Shown here piece by piece: positions 41,045-49,334 of a stretch of 64,000 nt of DNA (position 1 is the first letter of the stretch; each line of letters opens with the position of its first letter). Where the stretch lies: contig NZ_PPHF01000030.1 in the NCBI RefSeq assembly GCF_002904335.1, positions 310,001 to 374,000 on the forward strand. Direction: 5' to 3'. The notes beneath the pieces were generated by a model, which was given only the letters and a program-made list of their open reading frames with translations, was not told the origin of the DNA and searched no databases. The position numbers and the translations under genes were made by a program. The DNA is from Amycolatopsis sp. CA-126428 (GTDB lineage Bacteria; Actinomycetota; Actinomycetes; Mycobacteriales; Pseudonocardiaceae).

Positions 41045-42751
41045 ATGACGACTGGGCGGCGCTATGTGGTAATTGCGGCTGTTGCCCTGCTCGTCGGCGG
41101 GCTCGTATCTCAGTCGGGGCTGCCAGATATTGCGCCGTTGCCCTACGCCTACCTCACGGGCATCGAGTTGGTGGCCATGCAAGGCGACCATGTCGTTGGT
41201 CGCGCTCCCGTGCAGTACGACATCAGCCATGGCGATCTCATCACCACCAGTGACGGAAGGTACTTCGCGGTCTTGTCTGGCCCGGCTGAGTCAAACGGAG
41301 GCAAGCAATCGCCTCAACTCGTTGCCGTTGATGCCAGGAGCGGTCAAGTTCAAGTCCACGACTGCCTTGCGTGCGAGTCCATTGCCGCTGTCGGGGGCCC
41401 ACGGGTACTGGCGAACACGAACGATGGCTTCCTGCGCTTTAGCCTATCCGAGTCTAAGCCTCCGCTTCGGTTCCCGGCGGGAGACCAGTTTTTGGATCGG
41501 CTGAGATTGTTAAGCGGTGCAGCGGGTGCGGCTTTGGCGGCGACACGTGATCCGTTCAACGCGCTTAAGGAGGCGTTTTACGTCGTTCACGAAGACGGTG
41601 TGGAGCGCAAGATTGCCGTGATTGACCGACCTGAGGCTCATTACTACGGGCCGCCAGCGTATCGCCATAAGTTCGTGATCGGTCGCTCTGCTGCGACGAT
41701 CCTCCCAAGCGGTGAGGCACGGTTTGCAGTCAGTACGGCAGCAACTCGGAGCGACTTCCCCTGTGCCGTAGATGGCAAGGTGTCGATATTCTCGTCGGAT
41801 GGCCTGCTGGTCGAGGATACGAAGTTGGGGATTGCTGACCACGCCCATATTTTGCCTGGCATAGACGGTGCCCTCGCGGCGGTTGATCTCTGGTGGGACA
41901 ATACCGGAGATCTGCACGCGATTGTTGTTAACGATACGTGCGGTGCGTCTAATGTCGGCGACGCAACCAATTCGCTTACTGAATGGCGTCTTCACGATGG
42001 CCATTGGTTACCGGTCTCGGGAGAGCAAACACGCACCACCCGGCAACTGGGTGGACGGTCGAGCGTCACGCTACTTCCTCGCCTGCCGCTTACTCCATCA
42101 GATCAAGCCTACGACCTGTATCTCTCCCAAGGTGGCAGTCAGAAGAAAGTTGGCGAGGACGTCATAGTTCTAACCACTATGGAAACGCCGAGCTTGCCGT
42201 TGCAAGATCCGTGCAAGGTCGACCCAGTCGGCTGTCCTCCGCCGAGCCTGCTCAGCCTACGAAAGCGACTGTATAGTGCGCCGGTTCCAAGTTTGTGCGA
42301 GCACCCAGCAGGAACGTTGGTTGACGGCGCACTTCCGGGTATCCCCGACAACCAGGGTGTCGTCGAACTAGCGGCGAAGGGGGAACCCGAGAACGTGATC
42401 GATAATCTCGCCATCGGCGACATCACGAGTGACGGCGTGCCGGAGATGGCGGCCGTCTTCGACTGTTCTCAGGGTGGAGTTAGTTGGCCGGAGTATGTAG
42501 TGGTGTACTCGGCTGAGGAGAAGATCTTAGGTGCGATCGACCTCGGCGATGTTGCTCTTGGCGAGCAAGTTGAGCACGCCGGCATTGAGCGGCTGAAGAG
42601 TAGTGACGACAAGTTTCTGTTGGCGTTTACGACGTATAACGGCGCTGCTTTTTGCGTCAAGAAGTGGTCGGCAGAACTCCGATGGGATGGCCATTCCGTC
42701 ACTATGCAGAACTTGCTTCCGGCCACGAATATCCCCGCAGTCCCTTGCTAA
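41045..42751 (+). CDS. Secreted or membrane-anchored beta-propeller-like protein of unknown function
   Basis: The 568-residue protein has a signal anchor (RRYVVIAAVALLVGGLVSQSG). It then has repeating beta-rich segments such as LVAVDARSGQVQVHD, GPRVLANTNDGFLRF, and a late AIGDITSDGVPEMAAVFDCS that resembles FG-GAP/propeller blades with a Ca-binding DxxxDG pattern. Several Cys pairs fit disulfides outside the cell. It is probably co-expressed with the upstream membrane protein. No enzyme motif seen. Confidence 0.78.
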   Translation: MTTGRRYVVIAAVALLVGGLVSQSGLPDIAPLPYAYLTGIELVAMQGDHVVGRAPVQYDISHGDLITTSDGRYFAVLSGPAESNGGKQSPQLVAVDARSGQVQVHDCLACESIAAVGGPRVLANTNDGFLRFSLSESKPPLRFPAGDQFLDRLRLLSGAAGAALAATRDPFNALKEAFYVVHEDGVERKIAVIDRPEAHYYGPPAYRHKFVIGRSAATILPSGEARFAVSTAATRSDFPCAVDGKVSIFSSDGLLVEDTKLGIADHAHILPGIDGALAAVDLWWDNTGDLHAIVVNDTCGASNVGDATNSLTEWRLHDGHWLPVSGEQTRTTRQLGGRSSVTLLPRLPLTPSDQAYDLYLSQGGSQKKVGEDVIVLTTMETPSLPLQDPCKVDPVGCPPPSLLSLRKRLYSAPVPSLCEHPAGTLVDGALPGIPDNQGVVELAAKGEPENVIDNLAIGDITSDGVPEMAAVFDCSQGGVSWPEYVVVYSAEEKILGAIDLGDVALGEQVEHAGIERLKSSDDKFLLAFTTYNGAAFCVKKWSAELRWDGHSVTMQNLLPATNIPAVPC

Positions 42752-42776
42752 GTGACTGCAAGCGTCCTTGGTCACG

Positions 42777-43376
42777 CTACAGCCGCTCCAGCCCCTCGTG
42801 GATTCGCTGGAGAATATCATGGTCATAGGGTGTTTCCACGGTCGAAGCCAGCGGTTCGGGTGATGGCGTGCTGGGACGTCGTGGCAGACCGGCAGCCGTC
42901 CGCTGGTAGACGGCTAGCTCGGCCCAGTTCACCCGGCCTCGCGGGGTGATAGTCGAACCCCAGCGGCTCGCGAGCGCACAGATCAGGCCGAAGCCGGAGC
43001 CTGACGGCGCGTCGTCCGCAAGCTCCAGAGGTTCAGGGTCCGTGTCGATGACCTCGAAGACGATGTGTCGCTGGTAGCCGAGCAGCCGCAGTCGGATCGG
43101 CTTGAGTTCGGTGAGGGCTGACCAGCTCGTCCCTTCAACTGGCCCGGTTGCCGCTACGGCGAGCGACACCAGCTCAACCGCCACCGCCTCCATGTGTTCC
43201 TCGATGAACAGGGCGTGCCATCGCCTCAAGGTGTCGGCGATGAACATGCGGGCGACAGGCACGGCCGTGGGAAGCGCCACCAAGTCGAGCGAGGCCTCGA
43301 AGCGCGGTTGTTCCCGCATCCGGGGAATCTCGGCTTGCAGCGGTAGCTCACCGTGCACCTGCGTGGGCGCGTTCAT
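42777..43376 (-). CDS. HATPase-like (anti-sigma/histidine-kinase-like) protein, degenerate
   Basis: The 199-residue protein starts at ATG 43376. The C-terminal half has SGFGLICALASRWGS, like the G2 region of serine-kinase-type anti-sigma ATPases, but the N-box Asn is replaced (VELVSLAVAATG), so ATP use is doubtful. It is the last gene of a six-gene overlapping operon and converges with the secreted-protein gene. Confidence 0.7.
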   Translation of the reverse strand: MNAPTQVHGELPLQAEIPRMREQPRFEASLDLVALPTAVPVARMFIADTLRRWHALFIEEHMEAVAVELVSLAVAATGPVEGTSWSALTELKPIRLRLLGYQRHIVFEVIDTDPEPLELADDAPSGSGFGLICALASRWGSTITPRGRVNWAELAVYQRTAAGLPRRPSTPSPEPLASTVETPYDHDILQRIHEGLERL

Positions 43377-43732
43377 CGAGGCGTCCACAGCAGGCCGGAC
43401 CGCTTGACCAGCGCGGGCGCTCCCCGCTGGCCGGGTTCGGGTAGGCCGAGCAGCTCGTGGACGACCTCCTGCAGGTCGGACCCTTCCTTCGCCCAGACGC
43501 ACCCGCCGCCGTAGGCCTCATCGAGGACGCGGGCGGCGCTGACGTTGGTCCGGTCGAAGATGAACAGGGCGTCGGTGTACTGCTGACGGCTGTAACTCCC
43601 AGCGATCCCGACCGGATCACCGTCCTCGTGCAGCGCCCGGAATATCCAGCCGGCCTGCCGGGCGGTCACCAGAGCTTGAAGTTCCGGATACCGGCGAACC
43701 GCTTGGTCATCGGTGATGGACTCGCTCGTCAT
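43373..43732 (-). CDS. 119-residue hypothetical protein
   Basis: No family recognised. A mixed alpha/beta sequence with TDDQAVRRYPELQALVTARQ at the start and ALFIFDRTNVSAARVL in the middle. Four-base overlaps on both sides tie it to the kinase and HATPase-like genes. Confidence 0.75.
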   Translation of the reverse strand: MTSESITDDQAVRRYPELQALVTARQAGWIFRALHEDGDPVGIAGSYSRQQYTDALFIFDRTNVSAARVLDEAYGGGCVWAKEGSDLQEVVHELLGLPEPGQRGAPALVKRSGLLWTPR

Positions 43733-44376
43733 GCCAGCACCCCACCCGGTGCCAGGAGGGCCGCGAGCCGGTCACGGATCACGGCCGCGGACTGCTCGGG
43801 CGGGCGCTTGCTGCAGTCCACCCGCAGCACCTCAAACCCCGCCTCAATCAGGGTGTCGGTGGCCTGGCGGTAGTACGTGACCTCGGCCCGGCTGCTGCCA
43901 GGCGCCAGCTGGAAGCGGTTGTGCGGTCCGCGCTCACTCAACCTTTCTGCGATCACCGCGGGGTCGGCTTCGAGGATGACCGCCAGGTCCGGCTGTTCGA
44001 CTTCCGCGTTGAGCTGCCACAGGAACATGGGGTCCACACCATCGAAGCGCTGGACAACCAAGCCTGAGGCCACGTAGCGGTCGGAGATGACGATGGTGCC
44101 GTCTCCCAAGCGGGGCCGGATCTCGGTCTCGACGTGGTGATAGCGGTCAGCGGCGTAGAGTCAGGCCAAGGCGTGGCCGGTGACGGTCGGCGTCAGCTCG
44201 GAGGCTAGCTGCCCAATCGCGCTGGTGGACGGCTCCGCGGTGACGTGCACGTGTTCACCGCTTGCCACCAGCATCTGGGCCAGGTGACGCACGATCGTGG
44301 TCTTGCCCGCCCCACCCGGTCCGTCGACGCTGACGAACAGGCCGTGCTGGCGGTCAGAAGAGGACCGAAGTTTCAT
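43729..44376 (-). pseudogene. dTMP kinase-like gene broken by one in-frame TGA
   Basis: The N-terminal part from ATG 44376 has the P-loop FVSVDGPGGAGKTTIVRHL. The frame stops at TGA 44161-44163 after TGHALA and then continues unchanged: LYAADRYHHVETEIRPRL, VISDRYVASGLVVQRFDG (DRY motif) and a LID-like ERGPHNRFQ. Thymidylate kinases phosphorylate dTMP. Loss of one sense codon (probably Cys, TGC/TGT) splits the protein between P-loop and lid, so it should be inactive unless read through. Confidence 0.85.
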
Positions 44377-45238
44377 TATCGCCCCTTCCGACTTCTGACC
44401 GCGCGCTCTTGGTGGCCGCTAGTTCGATAGCGGTCATGGCTTCGCGGTTGAGGTTGATCTGATCGGCTGACAGATTCTCGTGGAGACGTGCGCTGCAACT
44501 GGTGCCGGGGATCGGCATCATCACCGGGGACCGGTGCAACAGCCACGCCAGTGCAAGCTGGGCAGGTGTCGCGCTGTACTGGGTAGCCAGCTCGTGAAGC
44601 ACGCCATGAGGCTCTGCGAGCCGACCTGATGCCAGTGGGGCATACGGCACAAAGCCGATCCCGGCGTCCTGGCAGTAGCGAAGAACCTCTTCGAACGCCC
44701 GGTTACTCGCGTTGTATTTGTTCTGTACGGCGGCGACGTCGATTAGTTCGCTGGCCTTGCGAACCTGACTGAGGTCTACCTTGGACAGCCCGATGTGGTG
44801 GATCTTCCCTTCCGCCTGCATATCGGAGAGCACAGCGAGCTGATCCTCCATGGCTACGGCGGGGTCGATGCGGTGGAGGTAGTACAGGTCGATCCGTTCG
44901 ACTTGTAGCCGCCGGAGGCTCATCTCGACGCACTGGCGCAGGTACTCCGGCCGCCCACACGGTGCCCACCGGTCGGGACCTTGACGAGTGAGACCGCCCT
45001 TGGTGGCGATAACCAAGCCGTCGCGGTAAGGATGCAACGCCTTGCGAATGTACTTCTCTGCGGTAAACGGGCCGTAGGCGTCGGCGGTGTCGATGTGTGT
45101 CACGCCCGCGTCGACCGCATCGCGGAGTACCTGCATGGCCTGTTCCGGGTTGTCCGGCGCGGCCCAATAGCCAGGGCCGGTGAGCTGCATGGAGCCGAAG
45201 CCAATACGGTTCGAGCTAGAAAAGAGCTGGTTCGTCAT
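44354..45238 (-). CDS. Aldo/keto reductase
   Basis: The protein has about 294 residues from ATG 45238 (preceded by GGGGGTGG; GTG 45247 is an alternative). It shows the AKR catalytic set: Asp and Tyr in DTADAYGPF, Lys in VIATKGG, His in YYLHRIDP. The NADPH-binding end is IPGTSCSARLHEN. It reduces a carbonyl, substrate unknown. It overlaps both neighbours (exonuclease stop and kinase start), so it belongs to the same operon. Confidence 0.92.
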   Translation of the reverse strand: MTNQLFSSSNRIGFGSMQLTGPGYWAAPDNPEQAMQVLRDAVDAGVTHIDTADAYGPFTAEKYIRKALHPYRDGLVIATKGGLTRQGPDRWAPCGRPEYLRQCVEMSLRRLQVERIDLYYLHRIDPAVAMEDQLAVLSDMQAEGKIHHIGLSKVDLSQVRKASELIDVAAVQNKYNASNRAFEEVLRYCQDAGIGFVPYAPLASGRLAEPHGVLHELATQYSATPAQLALAWLLHRSPVMMPIPGTSCSARLHENLSADQINLNREAMTAIELAATKSARSEVGRGDNETSVLF

Positions 45239-45794
45239 CGGAGCCACCCCCTATCGGCTGATCCCTGAGTTCTTCGAGGCTCCGCCGGCCTGCGAGATGG
45301 ACGAACAGCCGAGCTGTGACGATGGCGTCGTACGTCGCCCGGTGCGGCTGGTCTTCGCCGCCAAGACCGTGAGCGAGATCGAGCTCCTCGACCAGTGATC
45401 CGAGCTTGTAGCTGGGCCGCCCTGGCGTCAGCCGCCGGGCGAGCTTGAGCGTGTCGAAGACTTCGGGGCACTCCCAATCCCCGAGCTTGCGCTGTAGCAC
45501 GCCAACATCCACATGGGCGTTGTGGGCGATTAAGGCTGAGGCGTTGAGCGCTTTGAGCACGTCCGCCTCTACGTAGCCGAACACCGGGGCGTCGGCAACC
45601 TGCTCGTTGCGGATGCCGTGGATGCGGCGGGCGAAGGGCGTGATCGGCTGGTCCGGCTTCACCAGCCAGCTCGACGGCTCCCCGATCACGCCGGCCACGA
45701 TCGGCACCGCGGCCAGCTCCACGAGATCGGGCGGCTGCTGGCCGTTGCCTTCGACATCGACGACCACGTAGCTGAGGCTTGTCCAGTCCGTCAT
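45216..45794 (-). CDS. DEDDh-family 3'-5' exonuclease
   Basis: The 192-residue protein starts at ATG 45794. It carries the three DnaQ-like motifs: VVDVEGNG (Asp/Glu), LIAHNAHVDVGVL, and HRATYDAIVTARL (His/Asp). It trims DNA or RNA 3' ends. Its start overlaps the radical SAM gene by four bases, its end overlaps the reductase. Confidence 0.9.
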   Translation of the reverse strand: MTDWTSLSYVVVDVEGNGQQPPDLVELAAVPIVAGVIGEPSSWLVKPDQPITPFARRIHGIRNEQVADAPVFGYVEADVLKALNASALIAHNAHVDVGVLQRKLGDWECPEVFDTLKLARRLTPGRPSYKLGSLVEELDLAHGLGGEDQPHRATYDAIVTARLFVHLAGRRSLEELRDQPIGGGSDDEPALF

Positions 45795-46945
45795 GAGCTG
45801 TTGCTGTCCTTCCATCCGATGTCCGCGCGGCCGTGGCGGTTCGCGTGGTGCGGGTGGCGTGCGTCGTGGACCTGGAAGCCGAGCGCGTGCTGCAGGAAGT
45901 AGCGCGGTTGCTCCACCGCCAGGCCGGTCACGACGGCGGCCCGCTCGGTGATGTCTACGACCTGGAGGCGGTCGGCTTCGGGCAACACGCGGGCGATCTG
46001 GTGTACGTCTTCGCGCGTCGGCGCGCGGTGGGCGCCTGCACACCGTTCGAGCTGGCTCAAGGGGCAGATGTCGCACAGCTCGCGGATGCCGTAATGGCCG
46101 TTGTAGTCCGGCAGGCCGTTGGCGTAGCTGACCGCGCATGACGTCTTCCGGAACAAGGCTGCCGAGTTTGAGAACGCCTCGAGGACGCGCCGTTCCAGCG
46201 TCTCCGGCACGATCTTCCGCCGCGCCGTGTCCTCGTACGGCTCGGGGAGACCGTTGGCCTGGTAGTACGCGGCGATCTGGTCGCGGTAGAACAAGCCCGT
46301 AAACACCGTGGCGTCGGCGTGCTGGCTCAGCTCGAACGCGGCGGCCAGATGCTCGTCCGTGTCATTGAGGCCAGGCACCAGCGGCCGCCAGTACAGCACC
46401 GTCCGGTACCGCCGCAGCTGCGGCGCGCTCATCAGCTTCAGCGAGTCGGCCGCGACCTGCGACGGGTACGGCTCGATCTTCGGGTCATCGATGCCGGAGT
46501 ACGTGAACAGCAGCGTCACCTTCACGTGCCGCAACTGGTTCAGCCGCCCGATGTCATCAGGCTTCATCTGGTGCCGGCTGATGACGAGAACGTGGTTGGT
46601 CAGCTCGCGGGCGTCGAGATCTTCGAGCACGGCGAACGTGTGCGGCCGCACCTTCGGCAGGAACGGCTCGGTTGCCCGATTGAACAGCTGAATTGGCGTG
46701 ATGTGCGGCTGGAAGTACCGGTGGTTGACCAGCTCCTCGACCGCCGCCGCGTCCGTCATCAGGGCCCGCGGCTGGTTCTCGTCCCACAGCCCGTAGGTGT
46801 GGCGGATGCAGTACGCGCACCCGAGCGGGCAGCCTTGAATATGGTTGAGGCTCAGGCCGCTCTTGCGGTACTCGACCACCTCCCGGGCGCGCTCCGGCAA
46901 GCGCGCAATCTGGTCGGCATCGAGGAGCGGTACGGGCGTCGGCAC
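45791..46945 (-). CDS. Radical SAM protein
   Basis: The 384-residue protein has the cluster motif CPLGCAYC (CxxxCxxC) at about residues 39-46, then NRATEPFLP and a TIM-barrel-like series. The C-terminal CDICPLSQLERC adds Cys residues that could bind a second cluster. The family resembles spore-photoproduct-lyase-like and related repair/maturase enzymes. It is first in the six-gene operon, with a palindromic site 80 bases upstream. Confidence 0.88.
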   Translation of the reverse strand: MPTPVPLLDADQIARLPERAREVVEYRKSGLSLNHIQGCPLGCAYCIRHTYGLWDENQPRALMTDAAAVEELVNHRYFQPHITPIQLFNRATEPFLPKVRPHTFAVLEDLDARELTNHVLVISRHQMKPDDIGRLNQLRHVKVTLLFTYSGIDDPKIEPYPSQVAADSLKLMSAPQLRRYRTVLYWRPLVPGLNDTDEHLAAAFELSQHADATVFTGLFYRDQIAAYYQANGLPEPYEDTARRKIVPETLERRVLEAFSNSAALFRKTSCAVSYANGLPDYNGHYGIRELCDICPLSQLERCAGAHRAPTREDVHQIARVLPEADRLQVVDITERAAVVTGLAVEQPRYFLQHALGFQVHDARHPHHANRHGRADIGWKDSNSS

Positions 46946-47024
46946 GGCGCTTCTCCCTGGTCAGCGGGTTGGATGCCAGGAGAGTAAGCGCGGCGTCACG
47001 TGTACAGACAGCAAGTTTCTCGGT

Positions 47025-47036
47025 ATTGCTCGCAAT
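47025..47036. promoter_or_regulatory. Palindrome ATTGCTCGCAAT, probable XRE operator
   Basis: A perfect dyad between the XRE gene end and the radical SAM start. Its core TTGCTCGCAA recurs in reverse orientation at 48693-48702 before the DUF6879-associated genes, so one regulator may control both operons. Confidence 0.6.
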
Positions 47037-47054
47037 GAAGAAACCCGCAGGAGA

Positions 47055-47897
47055 TCAGGGCAATTCGGGGGAAGACTCGGCTATCTGGGCCGCTAAGTCG
47101 TCGATTACGCGGGTGATGATGGCTCGGGCCGAACGGCCGTAGCTGGCGACGGCCGAGAGTTCGCCGAACACGTTCGCGTACAGCTCGATCTCCTGCGGCT
47201 GGGCTAGGTTGAGCCCGGCTGAGTACGTCTCGACCAGCACTTTCTGGTCGTCGTAGAGCCAGAAGCCGTGCCACGGAGAGGCCGTGTACTGCGTCTCGAA
47301 CCCGATGATGCCAAGCTTCACGTTGGGCAGCGCCGACAGCGACACCAGCCGGTCGAGCTGCCCGAGCATGACCGCCGCGGAGCACATCCGAAAGCGCAGC
47401 GCGGCCTCCGTCAGGACGAAGTGGAAGCGCTTGTCGGGGCGGTAGAAGATGTCTTGGCGCTTCATGCGCCCTTCGACCGCTTCGTTGATGTCGTTGGGCA
47501 GCTTGAAGATGCGGATGCTCTCGGCGAACCGCGCCCGCGCGTACTCCGACGTCTGCAAGAGGCCGGGGATGACGGTCGGCTCGAACACGCGAAACAGCCG
47601 CGTCTTCTGGTCAAGCTCGGCCAGCGAGTTCTGACGGGGCCGGATGCCGCCGCGCAAGATGCGCTGCCACTCGGCGTGCTGCACCTCAAGCGTGCGCAGG
47701 GAGGCAAGCAGCGCCGGCGCCTGGTCTGAGCTGCCCGTCGCCTGCGTCCAGCCCTCGATGTCAGCGACGCTCGGGGTCTGCTTGCCGTTCTCGATCTTGG
47801 AGACCTTGGAAGCCTGCCACCCGAGCGACTCCGCGAGCTGCTTGCCGGTCAGCCCGGCTTGTTCGCGCAGCTCGCGGAGCCGTCCGCCGAGCGCCAT
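47055..47897 (-). CDS. XRE-family regulator with DUF5753 domain
   Basis: The protein has about 280 residues from ATG 47897. The N-terminal helix-turn-helix is LRELREQAGLTGKQLAESLGWQASKVSKIENGKQTPS. The C-terminal ~180 residues are DUF5753 (VIPGLLQTSEYARA, then LGIIGFETQY and HGFWLYDD). These regulators sit next to DUF397/DUF6879-type genes in actinomycetes and steer development or antibiotic production. It is transcribed toward the radical SAM operon. Confidence 0.92.
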   Translation of the reverse strand: MALGGRLRELREQAGLTGKQLAESLGWQASKVSKIENGKQTPSVADIEGWTQATGSSDQAPALLASLRTLEVQHAEWQRILRGGIRPRQNSLAELDQKTRLFRVFEPTVIPGLLQTSEYARARFAESIRIFKLPNDINEAVEGRMKRQDIFYRPDKRFHFVLTEAALRFRMCSAAVMLGQLDRLVSLSALPNVKLGIIGFETQYTASPWHGFWLYDDQKVLVETYSAGLNLAQPQEIELYANVFGELSAVASYGRSARAIITRVIDDLAAQIAESSPELP

Positions 47898-47931
47898 GCG
47901 TGCTTCGTGGACATTCGAGGCACCCGTGGCC

Positions 47932-48450
47932 TTATTCCTTGGCAAAGTCTTCCCGTCGTACCGCGTGATGCCGGGCGACATCCCGCCAGTAGTTGTGCTG
48001 GACGATCTCGGCCGGGTCCTCGACCACCTCACCGCCGAGGAAGGCCATCCGCTCATCGAAGTGCATCCGTACCAGCTTGCGTGAGTCGAACAGCCAGTAG
48101 TCGTGCTTCGGTAGATCGCCGGCTTGGTCGCGAGGAAGGTAGCGGATGTCTTCGCCAGCTCCGCCGGTGAACTGGGAGCACCACACGCCGAAGCGGCTGT
48201 AGTCGGTCAGTGGCATCGTCACCACCCGCACCCGCGCGAAGGTGCGTCCGGCCGCGGTCGCTTCGCAGAGCATGGTCAACCAGCTCTGCATCCAGGGCAG
48301 GTCGTCCGGCTCGCCAGCGAGGTACTTGCGCAGCGACTCGTTCTCATACGTGGCGTCGTACTGGTCGAACGTCTCCAGCCGGAAGGCCGTGTGCTCGAAC
48401 GTGTGGAAGAGCCGCCGGAACTCCGGGCCTGGCTTAATGAGCTCGGTCAG
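47932..48450 (-). CDS. DUF6879-family protein with apparent CTG start
   Basis: The 172-residue protein matches the DUF6879 pattern (FRRLFHTFEHTAFRLETFD, then SLRKYLAGEPDDLPW and YWLFDSRKLVRMHFD). No ATG, GTG or TTG precedes the conserved start in frame, but CTG at 48450 lies right after GGAGGAGGGGG and overlaps the upstream stop. This family accompanies DUF5753 regulators and is thought to be part of a regulatory pair. Confidence 0.8.
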   Translation of the reverse strand: MTELIKPGPEFRRLFHTFEHTAFRLETFDQYDATYENESLRKYLAGEPDDLPWMQSWLTMLCEATAAGRTFARVRVVTMPLTDYSRFGVWCSQFTGGAGEDIRYLPRDQAGDLPKHDYWLFDSRKLVRMHFDERMAFLGGEVVEDPAEIVQHNYWRDVARHHAVRREDFAKE

Positions 48451-48683
48451 TGCTCCCCCTCCTCCTGGGCGTAGCGACGAGCGTAGAACTTCAGCACGTC
48501 CTCGGGAATCTCGATCAGGGTCTCGTGGTCGGGCACCGGGCCGACGTCGGCCAGCACCTGGGGATCGGTCACCTTCCAGCCCTGAGCGATGTACGTCACC
48601 CGGTCTGTCCGGTCGGTGGCGAACAGCGTCGGCGAGTTGTCCACCTGCGAGTCGGGGTCTTTGCCGAGGAACCGGGCGCGCAT
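48447..48683 (-). CDS. 78-residue protein of the XRE/DUF6879 cluster
   Basis: A small acidic protein (MRARFLGKDPDSQVDNSPTL ... EDVLKFYARRYAQEEGEH). Its stop overlaps the CTG start of the DUF6879 gene, and the palindromic operator lies 10 bases upstream of its ATG. Function unknown. Confidence 0.8.
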   Translation of the reverse strand: MRARFLGKDPDSQVDNSPTLFATDRTDRVTYIAQGWKVTDPQVLADVGPVPDHETLIEIPEDVLKFYARRYAQEEGEH

Positions 48684-48692
48684 GATGCCTCC

Positions 48693-48702
48693 TTGCGAGC
48701 AA
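48693..48702. promoter_or_regulatory. Palindrome TTGCGAGCAA, second XRE-type operator
   Basis: The reverse complement of the 47026-47035 core. It sits between the ATG at 48683 and its likely promoter. The rest of the gap to 48922 (about 220 bases) holds no recognised feature. Confidence 0.55.
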
Positions 48703-48922
48703 TGTGCGGGACGTTGCGCGGATACCGCCCATGGTGACTGAGGGTGGCGCGCCCGTCAACGCGCGGGCCGCGCGGACTCTGCTGATCATGTCGTCGACGT
48801 GCGGAAACGACATGCAGGCAGAGGTGACTCCCGATGCGCCAGGACCAGGGACGTAACAACGGGCTTTGGCGACGCGACTCCGTAGAAACGCCGGCTGCAC
48901 CCGTCAGGGGGAGGCGCAAGCG

Positions 48923-49246
48923 ATGACCTTCGACCCGTACGAGCCCTTCTCCGGCCGTGATCCGTTCTCGTTCGCCTCACGGCCGGACACCGCCGAACGC
49001 GAGCAACGCCTTCGCGAGCGGCGCAGGCTAGCTCGGCAGATTCGGCGTGTGCTGCTGCTCGGGATCGTCTCGGCTATTGCGGCGTTCATGCTGGGCAGCG
49101 GCCTGGATGTCACGCACTTTCATGACACATCCAACGGCTTCATGTGGCGGTGGCCGCTGTCGATAATCCTTGGCGGCGTTGCCATCGGGTGCCTGATCTG
49201 GCTCGTGGCGACGGCGGTCCGGCTGATTCGCGAGAGCCGCGACTGA
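48923..49246 (+). CDS. 107-residue two-TM membrane protein
   Basis: ATG 48923 follows GGGGGAGGCG. The N-terminus is charged (DTAEREQRLRERRRLARQIR). Two transmembrane segments are LLLGIVSAIAAFMLGSG and WPLSIILGGVAIGCLIWLVA. Its 3' end is duplicated at 52467-52555. Function unknown. Confidence 0.75.
   Translation: MTFDPYEPFSGRDPFSFASRPDTAEREQRLRERRRLARQIRRVLLLGIVSAIAAFMLGSGLDVTHFHDTSNGFMWRWPLSIILGGVAIGCLIWLVATAVRLIRESRD
49159..49243 (+). repeat. Imperfect direct repeat, left copy (end of the two-TM gene)
   Basis: About 85 bases from GTCGATA through GGCGGCGTTGCCATCGGGT to GATTCG are repeated at 52467-52555. The two copies bound the HEPN and AAA genes. Confidence 0.75.
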
Positions 49247-49334
49247 GCATGTCGGCGTCTGCTCCTACCCGCTATGACAGCAGTCGTGGCGTACAGTCGG
49301 GGCGTGGACAAGACGGTTCGGCAGACCAAAAGGG

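Noticed and set aside
36899-44376. UGA recoding (selenocysteine or suppressor tRNA) to explain the two in-frame TGA codons
   Set aside because: No SECIS-like hairpin was recognised after either codon and no UCA-anticodon tRNA is in the window; simple mutation or sequence error is more likely.
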